Shown here in pieces: positions 51,391 to 60,944 of a stretch of DNA of 64,000 bases. The notes under the pieces are model-generated. The model saw only the letters and a program-made list of their open reading frames with translations, was not told where the DNA came from and searched no databases. Source of the stretch: Sphingobacteriales bacterium (GTDB taxonomy: Bacteria; Bacteroidota; Bacteroidia; Chitinophagales; JADIYW01). The stretch covers positions 1-64,000 of the forward strand of contig CP064984.1 in assembly GCA_016699615.1 (NCBI GenBank), read 5' to 3'. The translations under genes were made by a program, and so were the position numbers. Position 1 is the stretch's first letter, and every line of letters starts with the position of its first letter.

Positions 51391-52509
51391 ATGAAAAAAA
51401 ATATACTTTTAGTCGTTGTTTTTATTTCAACAACTTTTATTTATGCACAGAAAGGCTTTCAAGTAGGTGCAAATTTCACACCAGGATTGTCTTATATGTT
51501 AGCACAGAATAACTATTATTTAGCACCAGGCACTGGTGGTGGCAACTCTAGTAAAGAATTAGATTACAAACCAAAATTTAGTTATAATGCAAATGTCTTT
51601 TTTGGATATAATTTTAAAGACAAACATGGCATTAGAGTACATGGTGGATATTGTGTTGAAGGACAAAAATATGAAGACATATTTAAGTGGCCAGCATATG
51701 GATTGCAAGGAAGACATACCAAAGAAGTGAACTTCCAATTTGTAAATGCAGCAGTATTTTATCGTTTTTCGCCAATATTAAAAGGACAAAGAGAAAAAAA
51801 TCCTGATGGTAACTATGGCAATGGAAGATATAAAATAAGAATGAAAATGATGGCTGGTATTGAAACAGACTTTTTAGTAAATGCAAGCATGAAATATAAA
51901 ATTGAAAGAGTTAGTAAAGATGAATTAACGAATGAAAATTGGAATGGCTATTATGATCCAACAGCTGCACCAGATTTTTCTCAATATCCATTTATAGCAC
52001 CTGGAAGTCCACTAGGATTGCCAGGCGCATATCCTCCAGTAGAACCTTACGGAAATGGTGGTTATGCACCATACTATGCATTAGGCAAACCAGCAAAACA
52101 AAAAGACTATTTTGTGCCATTGCAAGCTACTTTGGCTGTAAATTATGGTTTCGATTACATTCTTAAAAACAATATGTACTTTGGCTTGGGCTTAGATTTC
52201 AAAATAGGTTTGAATGATATTAATGCAAAAGCATATAGAACGCATCCTGAATATAAAAAATCTAAAAACTATTTCTTTGGTCTTAAAGCAGAGATTGGAT
52301 ATAACATAATGAAAGATGGTGACAAAAAGAAAACACCATCTACGCCAAAACAAGAAAAAGTAAAAGAAGAGACAAAAAAGAAAGATGATTATAATTATAA
52401 TTATGACAACAAAACTTATGAAACAAAAACTAAAAACGTATCATCATATAAAAAAGATGGAACACTAAAAAACAAAAGCATTAATAAAGGTAAAAAGAGA
52501 AAAAAATAG
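51391..52509 (+). CDS. outer-membrane beta-barrel protein with lysine-rich tail
   Basis: 372 residues from the ATG at 51391, giving signal MKKNILLVVVFISTTFIYAQ. Beta-barrel-type strands alternate (GFQVGANFTPGLSYML, FSYNANVFFGYNF, HGIRVHGGYCVEGQKY, KNNMYFGLGLDFKIGL). The last 60 residues are Lys/Tyr/Asn-rich (DDYNYNYDNKTYETKTKN) and likely periplasmic. A TATTTTTG -7 box at 51366-51373 precedes it. It is divergent from the DUF2779 gene. Function unknown. Confidence 0.75.
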   Translation: MKKNILLVVVFISTTFIYAQKGFQVGANFTPGLSYMLAQNNYYLAPGTGGGNSSKELDYKPKFSYNANVFFGYNFKDKHGIRVHGGYCVEGQKYEDIFKWPAYGLQGRHTKEVNFQFVNAAVFYRFSPILKGQREKNPDGNYGNGRYKIRMKMMAGIETDFLVNASMKYKIERVSKDELTNENWNGYYDPTAAPDFSQYPFIAPGSPLGLPGAYPPVEPYGNGGYAPYYALGKPAKQKDYFVPLQATLAVNYGFDYILKNNMYFGLGLDFKIGLNDINAKAYRTHPEYKKSKNYFFGLKAEIGYNIMKDGDKKKTPSTPKQEKVKEETKKKDDYNYNYDNKTYETKTKNVSSYKKDGTLKNKSINKGKKRKK

Positions 52510-52638
52510 ATTTCACTTTTAATATCAGATTTAAATTTAATATCTACATCTAGGCAAATACTTTGAACAAATGTTTATTACTTTATAGATTAAACATTTG
52601 CAATTCTAATCTGTTTTATATAATTTAGAATTTGAATT

Positions 52639-53562
52639 ATGACAGAATTAAGTAAAAATGAGTTTTATGCACTTATTTCATTATTGGATGATGATGACCA
52701 AGAAGTATTAGCACATGTCTCAGAAAAACTAACATCATTAGGCATCAATGGAATTCCATTACTCACTAATGCATATCAAAGTATAGATAACACAGTTGTA
52801 CAATCGAGATTAGAAGAATTGATTAGCTCAATTCAATTTGATAATATTAGTGATAGACTTTCATATTGGCATCAAAGCAAAGAAAAAGATTTGTTAGAAG
52901 CGACTTTAATTATTGCACAAATACATTATCCAGAAATTGATGAATTTGCCATTCAACAAAAAATAAATTCATTAGCCAAATCAGTTTGGATTGAACTGAA
53001 TGCAGCATTATCACCACTAGAAGAATTACAAGTAATCAATCAAGTATTTTTTCAACTACATGGATATCTTGGTGTGCAAACACCAACACCAGATGCAGAC
53101 TTAGGCTATATCAATAAAGTATTAGACACAAAAAAAGGCAATTCATTATCACTTGGAATTCTTTTTTTAATTGTTGCTCAAAAAAATGATTTACCAATTT
53201 ATGGCATCAACTTACCTTATCATTTTATAATGGCATATTGCAAAAAACATTTAACTGATGAGCAATTGAATGACAATAGAAATGATAAAGACGTGATGTT
53301 TTACATCAATCCATTAAATAAAGGCATAGCATTCTCAAGAGTTGAAATTACAAGTTACTTAGAGCAAATGAAGATTGAACCAAAGCGTCAATACTATTCA
53401 CCATGCAATCATGTTGAAATCATAAAATCTTTGCTATACAATCAAATGTCTTGTTACGATAAAAACCACGACAATAAAAAGGCACAACAACTTAAGGCAT
53501 TATTCGACATGCTAAATAATCAAAATGCAGATAACGATATTGAAATGGAAGATGAGGACTAA
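52639..53562 (+). CDS. SirB1/transglutaminase-like family protein
   Basis: 307 residues. The SirB1-type core is visible: PLEELQVINQVFFQLHGYLGVQ, KGNSLSLGILFLIVAQKNDLPIYGINLPYHFIMAY, with the NLPYHF block matching GLPGHF of the family. The usual Cys of true transglutaminases is not evident (NSLSLG in its place), so it may bind rather than cut. Its stop overlaps the convergent rpiB stop by 4 nt. Confidence 0.78.
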   Translation: MTELSKNEFYALISLLDDDDQEVLAHVSEKLTSLGINGIPLLTNAYQSIDNTVVQSRLEELISSIQFDNISDRLSYWHQSKEKDLLEATLIIAQIHYPEIDEFAIQQKINSLAKSVWIELNAALSPLEELQVINQVFFQLHGYLGVQTPTPDADLGYINKVLDTKKGNSLSLGILFLIVAQKNDLPIYGINLPYHFIMAYCKKHLTDEQLNDNRNDKDVMFYINPLNKGIAFSRVEITSYLEQMKIEPKRQYYSPCNHVEIIKSLLYNQMSCYDKNHDNKKAQQLKALFDMLNNQNADNDIEMEDED

Positions 53563-53993
53563 ATTTTGTCAATTCTATTTTGATGTCGACCACCTTCAAA
53601 CTCAGTACTTAGAAATAACTTGGTCATTTCCATAGCTTCGTTTATCGTTACAAATCTTGCCGGAATGCAAATAATATTGGCATTATTATGTTGTCTTGCA
53701 AGCATTGCAGTAGCATTGTTCCAGCATATTGCTGCTCTTACTTTATGATGTTTGTTAGCAACAATAGCTACGCCATTTGCACTACCACAAAGCAAAATTC
53801 CGAACGAATATGTACTATCATTTACCTTTTCTGCCAATGCATGTGCAATATCAGGATAATCACATGATGCTTCTGAATGTGTACCTGCATCGAAAAACTC
53901 AATATTATTTTCTGTTAGATATTTTTTTAATATTTCTTTATACTCAAAACCTGCGTGGTCACTACCAATGATAACTTTATTTACTAAAAACAT
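53559..53993 (-). CDS. rpiB: ribose-5-phosphate isomerase B
   Basis: 144 residues. VIIGSDHAGFEYK is the phosphate/substrate loop. GILLCGSANGVAIVANK holds the catalytic Cys. ARFVTINEAMEMTKLFLSTEFEGGRHQNRIDKI is the family end. It interconverts ribose and ribulose 5-phosphate. It fits with fructose-6-phosphate aldolase and class I aldolase elsewhere in the window. Confidence 0.92.
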   Translation of the reverse strand: MFLVNKVIIGSDHAGFEYKEILKKYLTENNIEFFDAGTHSEASCDYPDIAHALAEKVNDSTYSFGILLCGSANGVAIVANKHHKVRAAICWNNATAMLARQHNNANIICIPARFVTINEAMEMTKLFLSTEFEGGRHQNRIDKI

Positions 53994-54002
53994 ATTTATA
54001 TA

Positions 54003-54884
54003 TTAATAATCTCTATATCCAAATTTTCTAAGCATACTGTCTCTATCACGCCATCCATCAGCAACACGCACATAAGTTTCTAAATATACTTTTTTCTGAA
54101 AAAATGCTTCTAAATCTATTCTCGCTTCTATGCCAACTTTTTTTATTTTTTCCCCTTTTTTCCCAATTAATATTGGTTTTTGACTATCACGTTCTACATA
54201 GATCTCAACAGCAATTTTTATAATTTCGCCATCTTCCATAAAATAAGTACAAACGACTTCTGTTGAATAAGGAATTTCTTGTTTGTAGTTGGTTAATATT
54301 TTTTCTCTTACAATTTCTGATACAAAAAATCTCTCTGGTCTATCTGTAATTGCGTCTTTATCAAAATAAGGTGGAGACTCTGGCATATGCTGCACAATAA
54401 AATCCATTAATTTATCTAAGTTCCAATGAAACTTTGCAGACAAAGATAAAACTGTAGCGCTTGGAAAATCATTTTCCCAAATCACACGCTCTTGTTCTAC
54501 AACATCATGTTCTGCTATATCCAATTTATTGAGTAATAATACAACTGGAATATTAAAATTCTTTATTTTCTGATATTCTTCAGGTTGATTTTCTGGCTTG
54601 TCTCCTATTTGTACCATATAAATGAAAACATCTGCATCTTCTAAAGATGTGCGTACAAAGTTCATCATACTTTCCTGCATTTTATATGCAGGTTTTATTA
54701 TTCCTGGCAAATCAGAAATGACTATTTGAAAATCATCACCATTTACAATACCTAAAATTCTATGTCTAGTAGTTTGAGCTTTTGATGTAATAATTGACAG
54801 TCGCTCTCCTACCAAAGCATTCATCAATGTAGATTTTCCTACATTTGGCTTACCTAAAACATTTACATATCCTGCTCTATGCAT
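54003..54884 (-). CDS. era: GTPase Era
   Basis: 293 residues from the ATG at 54884 (MHRAGYVNVLGKPNVGKSTLM), the normal Era start; the ORF-extending ATG at 54962 adds an unlikely 26 residues. G motifs: GKPNVGKST, DLPGI, NKLD. The C-terminal KH domain reads ILIGKKGEKIKKVGIEARIDLEAF. It matures 16S rRNA and couples to cell division. 9 nt upstream of rpiB. Confidence 0.95.
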   Translation of the reverse strand: MHRAGYVNVLGKPNVGKSTLMNALVGERLSIITSKAQTTRHRILGIVNGDDFQIVISDLPGIIKPAYKMQESMMNFVRTSLEDADVFIYMVQIGDKPENQPEEYQKIKNFNIPVVLLLNKLDIAEHDVVEQERVIWENDFPSATVLSLSAKFHWNLDKLMDFIVQHMPESPPYFDKDAITDRPERFFVSEIVREKILTNYKQEIPYSTEVVCTYFMEDGEIIKIAVEIYVERDSQKPILIGKKGEKIKKVGIEARIDLEAFFQKKVYLETYVRVADGWRDRDSMLRKFGYRDY

Positions 54885-55051
54885 ACAAGAGTAAATATAG
54901 CTATTTTTTATAAAAGTGTGCAATAAATATTTAATATATTTTATTAAATATACCAAACACACACATTATATAATTACTAATCTAACTATATAAACATCAG
55001 ACATAGAATGAAACTTTACTTTAACATAATGTATTAATGCAAAAAAATGAC

Positions 55052-55059
55052 TATCTTTG
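55052..55059 (+). promoter_or_regulatory. -7 box of the tRNA-fMet gene
   Basis: TATCTTTG ends 8 nt before the tRNA. No clear TTTG at the -33 spacing. Confidence 0.5.
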
Positions 55060-55067
55060 CACCACAT

Positions 55068-55140
55068 CGCGGGATGGAGCAGTTGGCAGCTCGTCGGGCT
55101 CATAACCCGAAGGTCGTTGGTTCGAGTCCAACTCCCGCTA
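55068..55140 (+). tRNA. initiator tRNA-Met (anticodon CAT)
   Basis: Acceptor CGCGGGA/TCCCGCT with C1 unpaired to T72, an initiator mark. Three consecutive G:C pairs close the anticodon stem (TCGGGCTCATAACCCGA), the other initiator hallmark. TTCGAGTC forms the T arm. The 3' CCA is not encoded, so it is added after transcription. 73 nt. Confidence 0.95.
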
Positions 55141-55144
55141 CTAG

Positions 55145-55174
55145 AAAGCCTTGTGATATTACAAGGCTTTTTTT
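55145..55174 (+). terminator. terminator after tRNA-fMet
   Basis: Stem AAAGCCTTGT / ACAAGGCTTT, loop GATATT, followed by T residues. Five nt past the tRNA. Confidence 0.92.
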
Positions 55175-55187
55175 ATTATTTTAGATT

Positions 55188-56084
55188 ATGCCTATATATA
55201 TTCTTATTGCATTATTTATTTTTGGCGTTGCATCTCAACTTATACCACAATTGCCTAATGATTTGTATAAAAAGATAAACAAGTTTATAATATTCATTCC
55301 ACTTCCTGCAATTACATTATACAATATTCCAAAACTGGATATAAGCAAAGCAGTTTTACTTCCAATATTATCTGCTTGGATAACATTTTTTGGTGCTATA
55401 TTATTTTTCATGCTTATTGCAAAAAAAGCAAATCTAACAAAAGCAACCATTGCGTGTCTTATATTAAGTTGTGGCTTGGGCAATACATCTTTTGTCGGAT
55501 TTCCAATACTCACTCAGCTATATGATGCAAGTGCTATACAATATGCCATTTTTGTAGACCAGCCTGGTAGTTTCTTAATTATGTCTACTTTAGGTGTTTT
55601 GGTTGCAAATTATGCCAGCACAGGAAATATTAATATCAAAATTATTTTCAAAAAACTATTTTCATTTCCACCATTTATTTGTTTTATAATTGCATTATTC
55701 TTATCTAAAAATACAATTCCAAGTAATATTGATGTATACTTGAAAGCAATTGGCAGCTTAATGATTCCTTTGGCTATGCTTTCTTTAGGTATGCAATTCA
55801 AGCTAAATTTTAAAACTATCCCATGGAAAAAATTTCTAATTGGAGTTAGTTATAAATTGGTTATTGCACCTTTGGTCATCTATATATTATATATATTTAT
55901 TTTACAACAAGATACATTTGCCAATAGAATTTCTGTAATAGAATGTGCCATGCCACCAATGATAACATCTTCTATTATTGCATCAGAACATGGATTAGAT
56001 GAAGATTTAGCAGCAGTACTTCCAACATTAGGTATTTTATGCTCATTGCCTACATTATTAGTTTGGAAATTTATTTTAGGCTAA
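55188..56084 (+). CDS. AEC family transporter
   Basis: 298 residues, about ten membrane helices in two five-helix halves, of the auxin efflux carrier family. Conserved features include LILSCGLGNTSFVGFPI (first repeat, N/G-rich break) and ECAMPPMITSSIIASEHGLD (second repeat). Substrate unknown. It begins 14 nt after the tRNA terminator and is isolated. Confidence 0.88.
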   Translation: MPIYILIALFIFGVASQLIPQLPNDLYKKINKFIIFIPLPAITLYNIPKLDISKAVLLPILSAWITFFGAILFFMLIAKKANLTKATIACLILSCGLGNTSFVGFPILTQLYDASAIQYAIFVDQPGSFLIMSTLGVLVANYASTGNINIKIIFKKLFSFPPFICFIIALFLSKNTIPSNIDVYLKAIGSLMIPLAMLSLGMQFKLNFKTIPWKKFLIGVSYKLVIAPLVIYILYIFILQQDTFANRISVIECAMPPMITSSIIASEHGLDEDLAAVLPTLGILCSLPTLLVWKFILG

Positions 56085-56183
56085 TTATATCAACAGAAAA
56101 CATCAATTTGTTATTTATTTTCTGAATATTTATTCTCATTTCAAAGACATTATACTTATATTTGGCAAACATTTTTATACACC

Positions 56184-57245
56184 ATGACAGTTCAGCAAAT
56201 TATTGAATTATTAGGCGAAGAAAGAGCCAAATATTTACTTCAACATCAATCTAATACAATACAAAAAGAGCAATTACATTTACCATCATCAAATTTTGTA
56301 GATGATGTGTTTGCACCAAGCAATAGAAATATACAAACTATAAAAAGTTTGCAACAGATCTATAATACTGGACGTTTAGCAGGAACTGGCTATGTATCAA
56401 TTCTTCCAGTAGATCAAGGAATCGAGCACAGTGCTGGAGCAAGTTTTGCACCAAATCCTATTTATTTTGATCCAGAGAATATTGTAAAATTAGCTATTGA
56501 AGGTGGTTGCAATGCTGTAGCTTCTACTTATGGTGTATTGAGTATGGTTGCTAGAAAATATGCTCATAAAATTCCATTTGTAGTAAAAATAAATCACAAT
56601 GAATTTCTTTCCTATCCAAATACATTTGACCAAATCATGTTTGGTAGTATAAAAGATGCTTGGAATATGGGCGCAACTGCTGTTGGTGCTACTATCTATT
56701 TTGGTTCTGAAGAAAGTAGAAGACAAATTATTGAAGTAGCAAAAGCTTTTGAATATGCACATGAATTGGGTATGACCACAATTCTTTGGTGTTATCTTAG
56801 AAATAATGCATTTAAAAAAGATGGTGTTGATTATCATACATCTGCTGATTTGTCTGCACAAGCAAATCACCTTGGTGTTACCATTCAAGCTGATATCATT
56901 AAACAAAAACTACCTACAAACAATGGTGGGTACAACGCTATAAACTTTGGTAAAACACACAAATCTGTTTACGAAAAATTGACGACAGAACATCCAATTG
57001 ACTTAACAAGATACCAAGTAGCTAATTGTTATATGGGAAGAGCTGGTTTAATCAACTCAGGTGGCGAAAGTAAAGGACAAACAGATATGGCAGAAGCAGT
57101 TGAAACTGCAATCATCAATAAAAGAGCTGGTGGAATGGGATTAATTTCTGGTAGAAAAGCATTCCAAAAAGACATGAAAGTTGGTGTTGAGTTGTTGAAT
57201 GCCATCCAAGATGTATACTTGAATAAAGATATTGATATTGCCTAA
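56184..57245 (+). CDS. fbaB: class I fructose-bisphosphate aldolase (DhnA/FbaB type)
   Basis: 353 residues. It cleaves fructose 1,6-bisphosphate by Schiff base. SILPVDQGIEHSAGASFAPNPIYFDPEN, FVVKINHNEFLSYP, and the probable Schiff-base Lys in QADIIKQKLP are visible, with INSGGESKG and GLISGRKAFQ binding phosphate. A TATATTTG -7 box lies at 56157-56164. Its end overlaps the next gene by 14 nt. Confidence 0.92.
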   Translation: MTVQQIIELLGEERAKYLLQHQSNTIQKEQLHLPSSNFVDDVFAPSNRNIQTIKSLQQIYNTGRLAGTGYVSILPVDQGIEHSAGASFAPNPIYFDPENIVKLAIEGGCNAVASTYGVLSMVARKYAHKIPFVVKINHNEFLSYPNTFDQIMFGSIKDAWNMGATAVGATIYFGSEESRRQIIEVAKAFEYAHELGMTTILWCYLRNNAFKKDGVDYHTSADLSAQANHLGVTIQADIIKQKLPTNNGGYNAINFGKTHKSVYEKLTTEHPIDLTRYQVANCYMGRAGLINSGGESKGQTDMAEAVETAIINKRAGGMGLISGRKAFQKDMKVGVELLNAIQDVYLNKDIDIA

Positions 57246-57702
57246 ATTTTGCAATAAACGAAGCACATTCATCATTACGCTCGTTTGCGTATTGCTTATT
57301 ATTTCGTGCAAGTACAATCCAAACAAATCATTTCCTGATATATTTGTTGGCAAGTGGAATTTAGATTATCCAGATGCAAGTGGGTACGATGTTTGGACAA
57401 AAATAAATGATACTTTATTGAATGGCAAAGGCTATGCTGATAGTACAACATTGTTTGAAGATATGCTATTGCATAAAAACAATGGACAGTGGAGTATGGT
57501 TATAAAAGGTTATACTGAAGGAAATTCTGATATTGTAAAATTTGACTTAGTAGAACAAAGCAAAAATTCTTTTATATTTGAAAACAAGCATCATGATTTT
57601 CCTCAACAAATAATATATAAATTTAGAAGTGAAAAAAGTTTAGTTGTCGTATTAAAAAATGAAACTAAATTGCATGAAATATTTTTTGTACTGGACAATT
57701 GA
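57232..57702 (+). CDS. lipoprotein of lipocalin-like (DUF6265-type) fold
   Basis: 156 residues with a lipoprotein signal ending LIISC. The frame has no ATG before the lipobox, so it must start at TTG 57232 or 57238, inside the aldolase gene. The mature part (FVGKWNLDYPDASGYDVWTKINDTLLNGKGY; NKHHDFPQQIIYKFRSE) has the W..Y and HHDFPQ.I.Y motifs of DUF6265 lipocalin-like proteins, as I recall them. Translation is probably coupled to fbaB. Confidence 0.72.
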   Translation: MILPKFCNKRSTFIITLVCVLLIISCKYNPNKSFPDIFVGKWNLDYPDASGYDVWTKINDTLLNGKGYADSTTLFEDMLLHKNNGQWSMVIKGYTEGNSDIVKFDLVEQSKNSFIFENKHHDFPQQIIYKFRSEKSLVVVLKNETKLHEIFFVLDN

Positions 57703-58632
57703 ATGCAACAAAAAAATATACTGAAATAGTTAAATTAACTGCATCACAATTAGGATTTTCTTTTTGTGGCATTAGTCAATCAACTTATTTAGAAGAAGAA
57801 GCGCCAAAATTAGAAAACTGGCTCAACAACAATTACCATGGAAAAATGAAGTACATGGAAAATCATTTTGATGTTAGATTAAATCCAGATTTACTTGTTC
57901 CAAATGCAAAATCTGTAATTACACTACTATACAATTACCACACAACACACCCACACATTGACCAAGCCTATAAAATTTCAAAATATGCATATAATGAAGA
58001 CTACCATGATGTTATTAAAAATAAACTAAAAACATATATTGAAATATTACAACAAAATATTGGCAAAATAAATGCTCGAGGATTTACTGATTCTGCGCCA
58101 ATTTTAGAAAGAGTATGGGCAAAAAAATCTGGTGTTGGTTGGATTGGAAAAAACACATTATTAATCAACAAACAACAAGGTTCTTTTTTCTTTTTAGCAG
58201 AAATTGTTTTAGATGTAGAGTTAGATTACGACACAGAACTCGAAAAAGATTATTGTGGTACTGACAGCGTGTATTGATGCTTGCCCAACTGATGCAATAT
58301 TAAACAATCAAATTATTGATGGAAGCAAGTGCATTTCATATTTGACAATTGAATTAAAAGATGAAATAATTGATAGTTATTTTAAAGATAAAATTAAAAA
58401 ATATATTTTTGGCTGTGATATATGTCAAGATGTTTGCCCATGGAATCGATTTTCAATACCACATCAAGAAGAGAAATTTAAAGCTAAGTCAGAACTATTG
58501 CAAATGAAAAAAGAAGATTGGGAAGATTTGACTGAAGAAGTATTTAATAGTTTATTCAAACACTCTGCAATAAAAAGAACTAAATTTAAAGGATTAAAAC
58601 GTAATATCAATTTTATAAAAGATGCAGATTAA
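57699..58632 (+). CDS. queG: epoxyqueuosine reductase QueG, frameshifted at the first Fe-S motif
   Basis: It makes queuosine from epoxyqueuosine in tRNA, using cobalamin and two 4Fe-4S clusters. The start is TTG at 57699, overlapping the preceding TGA. The N-terminal part is FCGISQ..., KYMENHFDVRLNPDLLVPNAKSVITLLYNYH and RGFTDSAPILERVWAKKSGVGWIGKNTLLI. At 58262-58266 the frame breaks (CGT then DSVY stop). The other frame resumes TACIDACPTDAI and later CDICQDVCPWN. The missing bases would encode one Cys ligand of CGTC. The gene overlaps trpF by 11 nt. Confidence 0.9.
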
Positions 58633-59251
58633 AATATGTGGCATGCGTGATGCGCAGAACATCAAAGAATTACTTGCTTTAAACCCAGATTTTATTGGAT
58701 TTATTTTCTATCCAGCATCAAAGAGATATATTACCATAGATGAATATCTAAGTTTAGATTTAGATACTCGATTTACTAAAAAAGTTGGCGTATTTGTAAA
58801 CGAAGACATCAAAAAAGTAATAAGTATTGCAACACTAGCTGAAATAAATTATTTACAATTGCATGGAGATGAAAGTGTAGAATATTGTGAGCAACTAAAG
58901 TATTTAGATTTTAAAATCATTAAAGCATTTGGCATTGACGAACACTTTGACTTTCAGCAACTAAATGCATATGACGAAGTATGTGATTACTTTCTATTTG
59001 ATACCAAAACTAAAGATTTTGGCGGAAGCGGCATTACCTTCGATTGGAATATATTAAACAATTACACATTAAATAAAAAAATATTTTTATCAGGTGGCTT
59101 AAATATTGAACACATAAAACAAATCAAACAATTAAATTTTGCAGACAAAATATTTGCATTAGATTTCAATAGTCAATTAGAAATTTCTCCTTCAAATAAA
59201 GATATAAAAAAGTGCGAAGCATTAATCAATGCTATTCATCAATTACAATAA
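58622..59251 (+). CDS. trpF: phosphoribosylanthranilate isomerase
   Basis: 209 residues, a TIM barrel for the third step of tryptophan synthesis. KICGMRDAQNI carries the catalytic Cys; DFIGFIFYPASKRYI and LQLHGDESVEYC follow; FDTKTKDFGGSGITFDW carries the catalytic Asp and phosphate loop; LSGGLNIEHIKQI ends the barrel. No other trp genes are near. Overlaps queG and ends just before a terminator. Confidence 0.93.
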   Translation: MQIKICGMRDAQNIKELLALNPDFIGFIFYPASKRYITIDEYLSLDLDTRFTKKVGVFVNEDIKKVISIATLAEINYLQLHGDESVEYCEQLKYLDFKIIKAFGIDEHFDFQQLNAYDEVCDYFLFDTKTKDFGGSGITFDWNILNNYTLNKKIFLSGGLNIEHIKQIKQLNFADKIFALDFNSQLEISPSNKDIKKCEALINAIHQLQ

Positions 59252-59282
59252 AAAATGCCATTCAGAAATGAATGGCATTAAA
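59251..59282 (+). terminator. terminator between trpF and the FKBP gene
   Basis: Stem AATGCCATTC / GAATGGCATT (59254-59263, 59270-59279), loop AGAAAT. It lies between convergent genes; the A run on its left makes it a better terminator for the minus strand. Confidence 0.8.
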
Positions 59283-59301
59283 CTATAAAACTAAAATGTT
59301 A

Positions 59302-60039
59302 TTAGTGCATTTCTTGTTGCATCTCCATTGGATTCATTTGTGGAGCGTCTGGCTCAATAGAAATCAATTCTACTTCAAAAATTAATGGCTCATTTGGACC
59401 AATTCCTGCTTGTGGAATTCCTTGCATACCATATGCTAATTTTGATGGTACAAAGAATTTGAATTTAGAACCAACAGGCATTAATAAGATACCTTCTTTC
59501 CATCCTTGTATAAGATTTGCTAAAGGAAAAATAGCTGGCTCTTTTCTATCAATAGAACTATCAAAAACAGTACTGTCTAACAACATACCTTTGTAATGTA
59601 CTTTTACAGTATTACTTTCAGTAGGTTTTTGTCCTGTACCTGTAGAAATTATTTGATATTGTAATCCAGAACTTGTAGTTTTTACATCAGCTGCTGTACC
59701 ATTTTTTGCAAAGAAATCTTTTTCTTTCTTTTTGTTGAATTCTGCTTGCTGATAAGCTTGTGGATTAAATTGTTTCATTAAGACAGCTGCAATGGTATCG
59801 CCTCCGAATAATTGTTTTTTACTATTCATTACATCATAGATTGCACGTGCTAATAATTCTGGGTTGATTGTACTATCTAGACCATTTTGTCTTAATTGTG
59901 ATGCAATTTGTAGACCAACAGCATACGACACTGAATCCATTGATGTTTTTGGGTTTGCATTTTTATACGAACCACCAGACTTACATGCTGAAACTAATAA
60001 TACAGCAATGCTTAAAATTAAAATAGAATACTTCTTCAT
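59302..60039 (-). CDS. FKBP-type peptidyl-prolyl isomerase lipoprotein
   Basis: 245 residues. Signal MKKYSILILSIAVLLVSAC with lipobox. The N-terminal helical part is FkpA/Mip-like (SMDSVSYAVGLQIASQLRQNGLD). The FKBP domain (about 125-228) has VKVHYKGMLLDSTVFDSS, FPLANLIQGWKEGILLMPVGSKFKFFVPSKLAYG and PLIFEVELISIE. It folds envelope proteins. Paralogue of the next gene. Confidence 0.93.
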   Translation of the reverse strand: MKKYSILILSIAVLLVSACKSGGSYKNANPKTSMDSVSYAVGLQIASQLRQNGLDSTINPELLARAIYDVMNSKKQLFGGDTIAAVLMKQFNPQAYQQAEFNKKKEKDFFAKNGTAADVKTTSSGLQYQIISTGTGQKPTESNTVKVHYKGMLLDSTVFDSSIDRKEPAIFPLANLIQGWKEGILLMPVGSKFKFFVPSKLAYGMQGIPQAGIGPNEPLIFEVELISIEPDAPQMNPMEMQQEMH

Positions 60040-60066
60040 TTTGGTTGATTGATTGATTAATTTATA

Positions 60067-60870
60067 TTAATGTTTATGATTTGGATCTGAGTGGTCATGT
60101 TCTTGCTCTGGGTTGAATAATTGTGGTGCAATATTTTCTTTTGGAGCTTCAATACCTAATAGTTCAACTTCAAAAATTAAAGCTTCATTTGGTTCAATTA
60201 CTGGAGGACTTCCGTTAACACCATAACCTAAACTTGGTGGTAAATAGAATTTGAATTTAGAACCCACTGGCATTAACTGCAAACCTTCTGTCCATCCTAA
60301 AATTACTTGATTCAATGGAAATGTAATTGGCTCTTTACCAATATTACCATCAAATTCTTTTCCATCTAAATGCGTACCTTTGTAAAATACTTTTACAACA
60401 TCAGTTGCTAATGGTTTTGCGCCAGTGCCTAATGAAATCACTTCATATTGTAAGCCACTAGCTGTTTTTTTCACACCTTGTCTTTTACCATTTTCTTCAA
60501 AGAATTTGTCATTTACATCAGATTTTGCTTTTGACAATAGTGCTTGTTGATTTTGAAAGAATGTTTGTAAATACTCTTGGAATTTTTCTTCAGGAATCAA
60601 ATATTTGCTTGAATTGTTGTAAGCATCTTTGAATCCTAAATTTAATCCTGATAAACTTGGATTAGTTACTGTGTTTTTTTGAATATCATTTACAATTTGT
60701 ACACCAAGTATATAGCCAATTGAATCTGCAAGTGTTTTCAATTTTGGAGCTACTGTTGTCGTTGTTGTTTTTGGTGTTACTTTTGTCGTTGTTTTAGACT
60801 TTGTTGTTGAATTTTGTCCAAAGACTAATAAGCATATCGAAAAAGTAACAAATAGTACATTTTTTTGCAT
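60067..60870 (-). CDS. FKBP-type peptidyl-prolyl isomerase (second copy)
   Basis: 267 residues from the ATG at 60870 (MQKNVLFVTFSICLLVFGQ signal); the ATG at 60984 lies in the upstream gene. It is followed by a Lys/Thr-rich stretch, an FKBP-N-like helical part and an FKBP domain (VKVFYKGTHLDGKEFDGN, FPLNQVILGWTEGLQLMPVGSKFKFYLP, EALIFEVELLGIE). The C-terminus is His/Asp-rich (EQEHDHSDPNHKH) and could bind metal. A TATCTTTG -7 box lies at 60893-60886. Likely a tandem duplicate of the gene at 59302. Confidence 0.92.
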   Translation of the reverse strand: MQKNVLFVTFSICLLVFGQNSTTKSKTTTKVTPKTTTTTVAPKLKTLADSIGYILGVQIVNDIQKNTVTNPSLSGLNLGFKDAYNNSSKYLIPEEKFQEYLQTFFQNQQALLSKAKSDVNDKFFEENGKRQGVKKTASGLQYEVISLGTGAKPLATDVVKVFYKGTHLDGKEFDGNIGKEPITFPLNQVILGWTEGLQLMPVGSKFKFYLPPSLGYGVNGSPPVIEPNEALIFEVELLGIEAPKENIAPQLFNPEQEHDHSDPNHKH

Positions 60871-60944
60871 GTTAATAATTTTTGACAAAGATAGTTTAAG
60901 GAAACTATAAAAGCTAACAATTAACTTTTTTTCATAAATATTTT

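Noticed and set aside
55057..55278. 73-residue open frame on the plus strand
   Set aside because: It reads through the initiator tRNA and its terminator.
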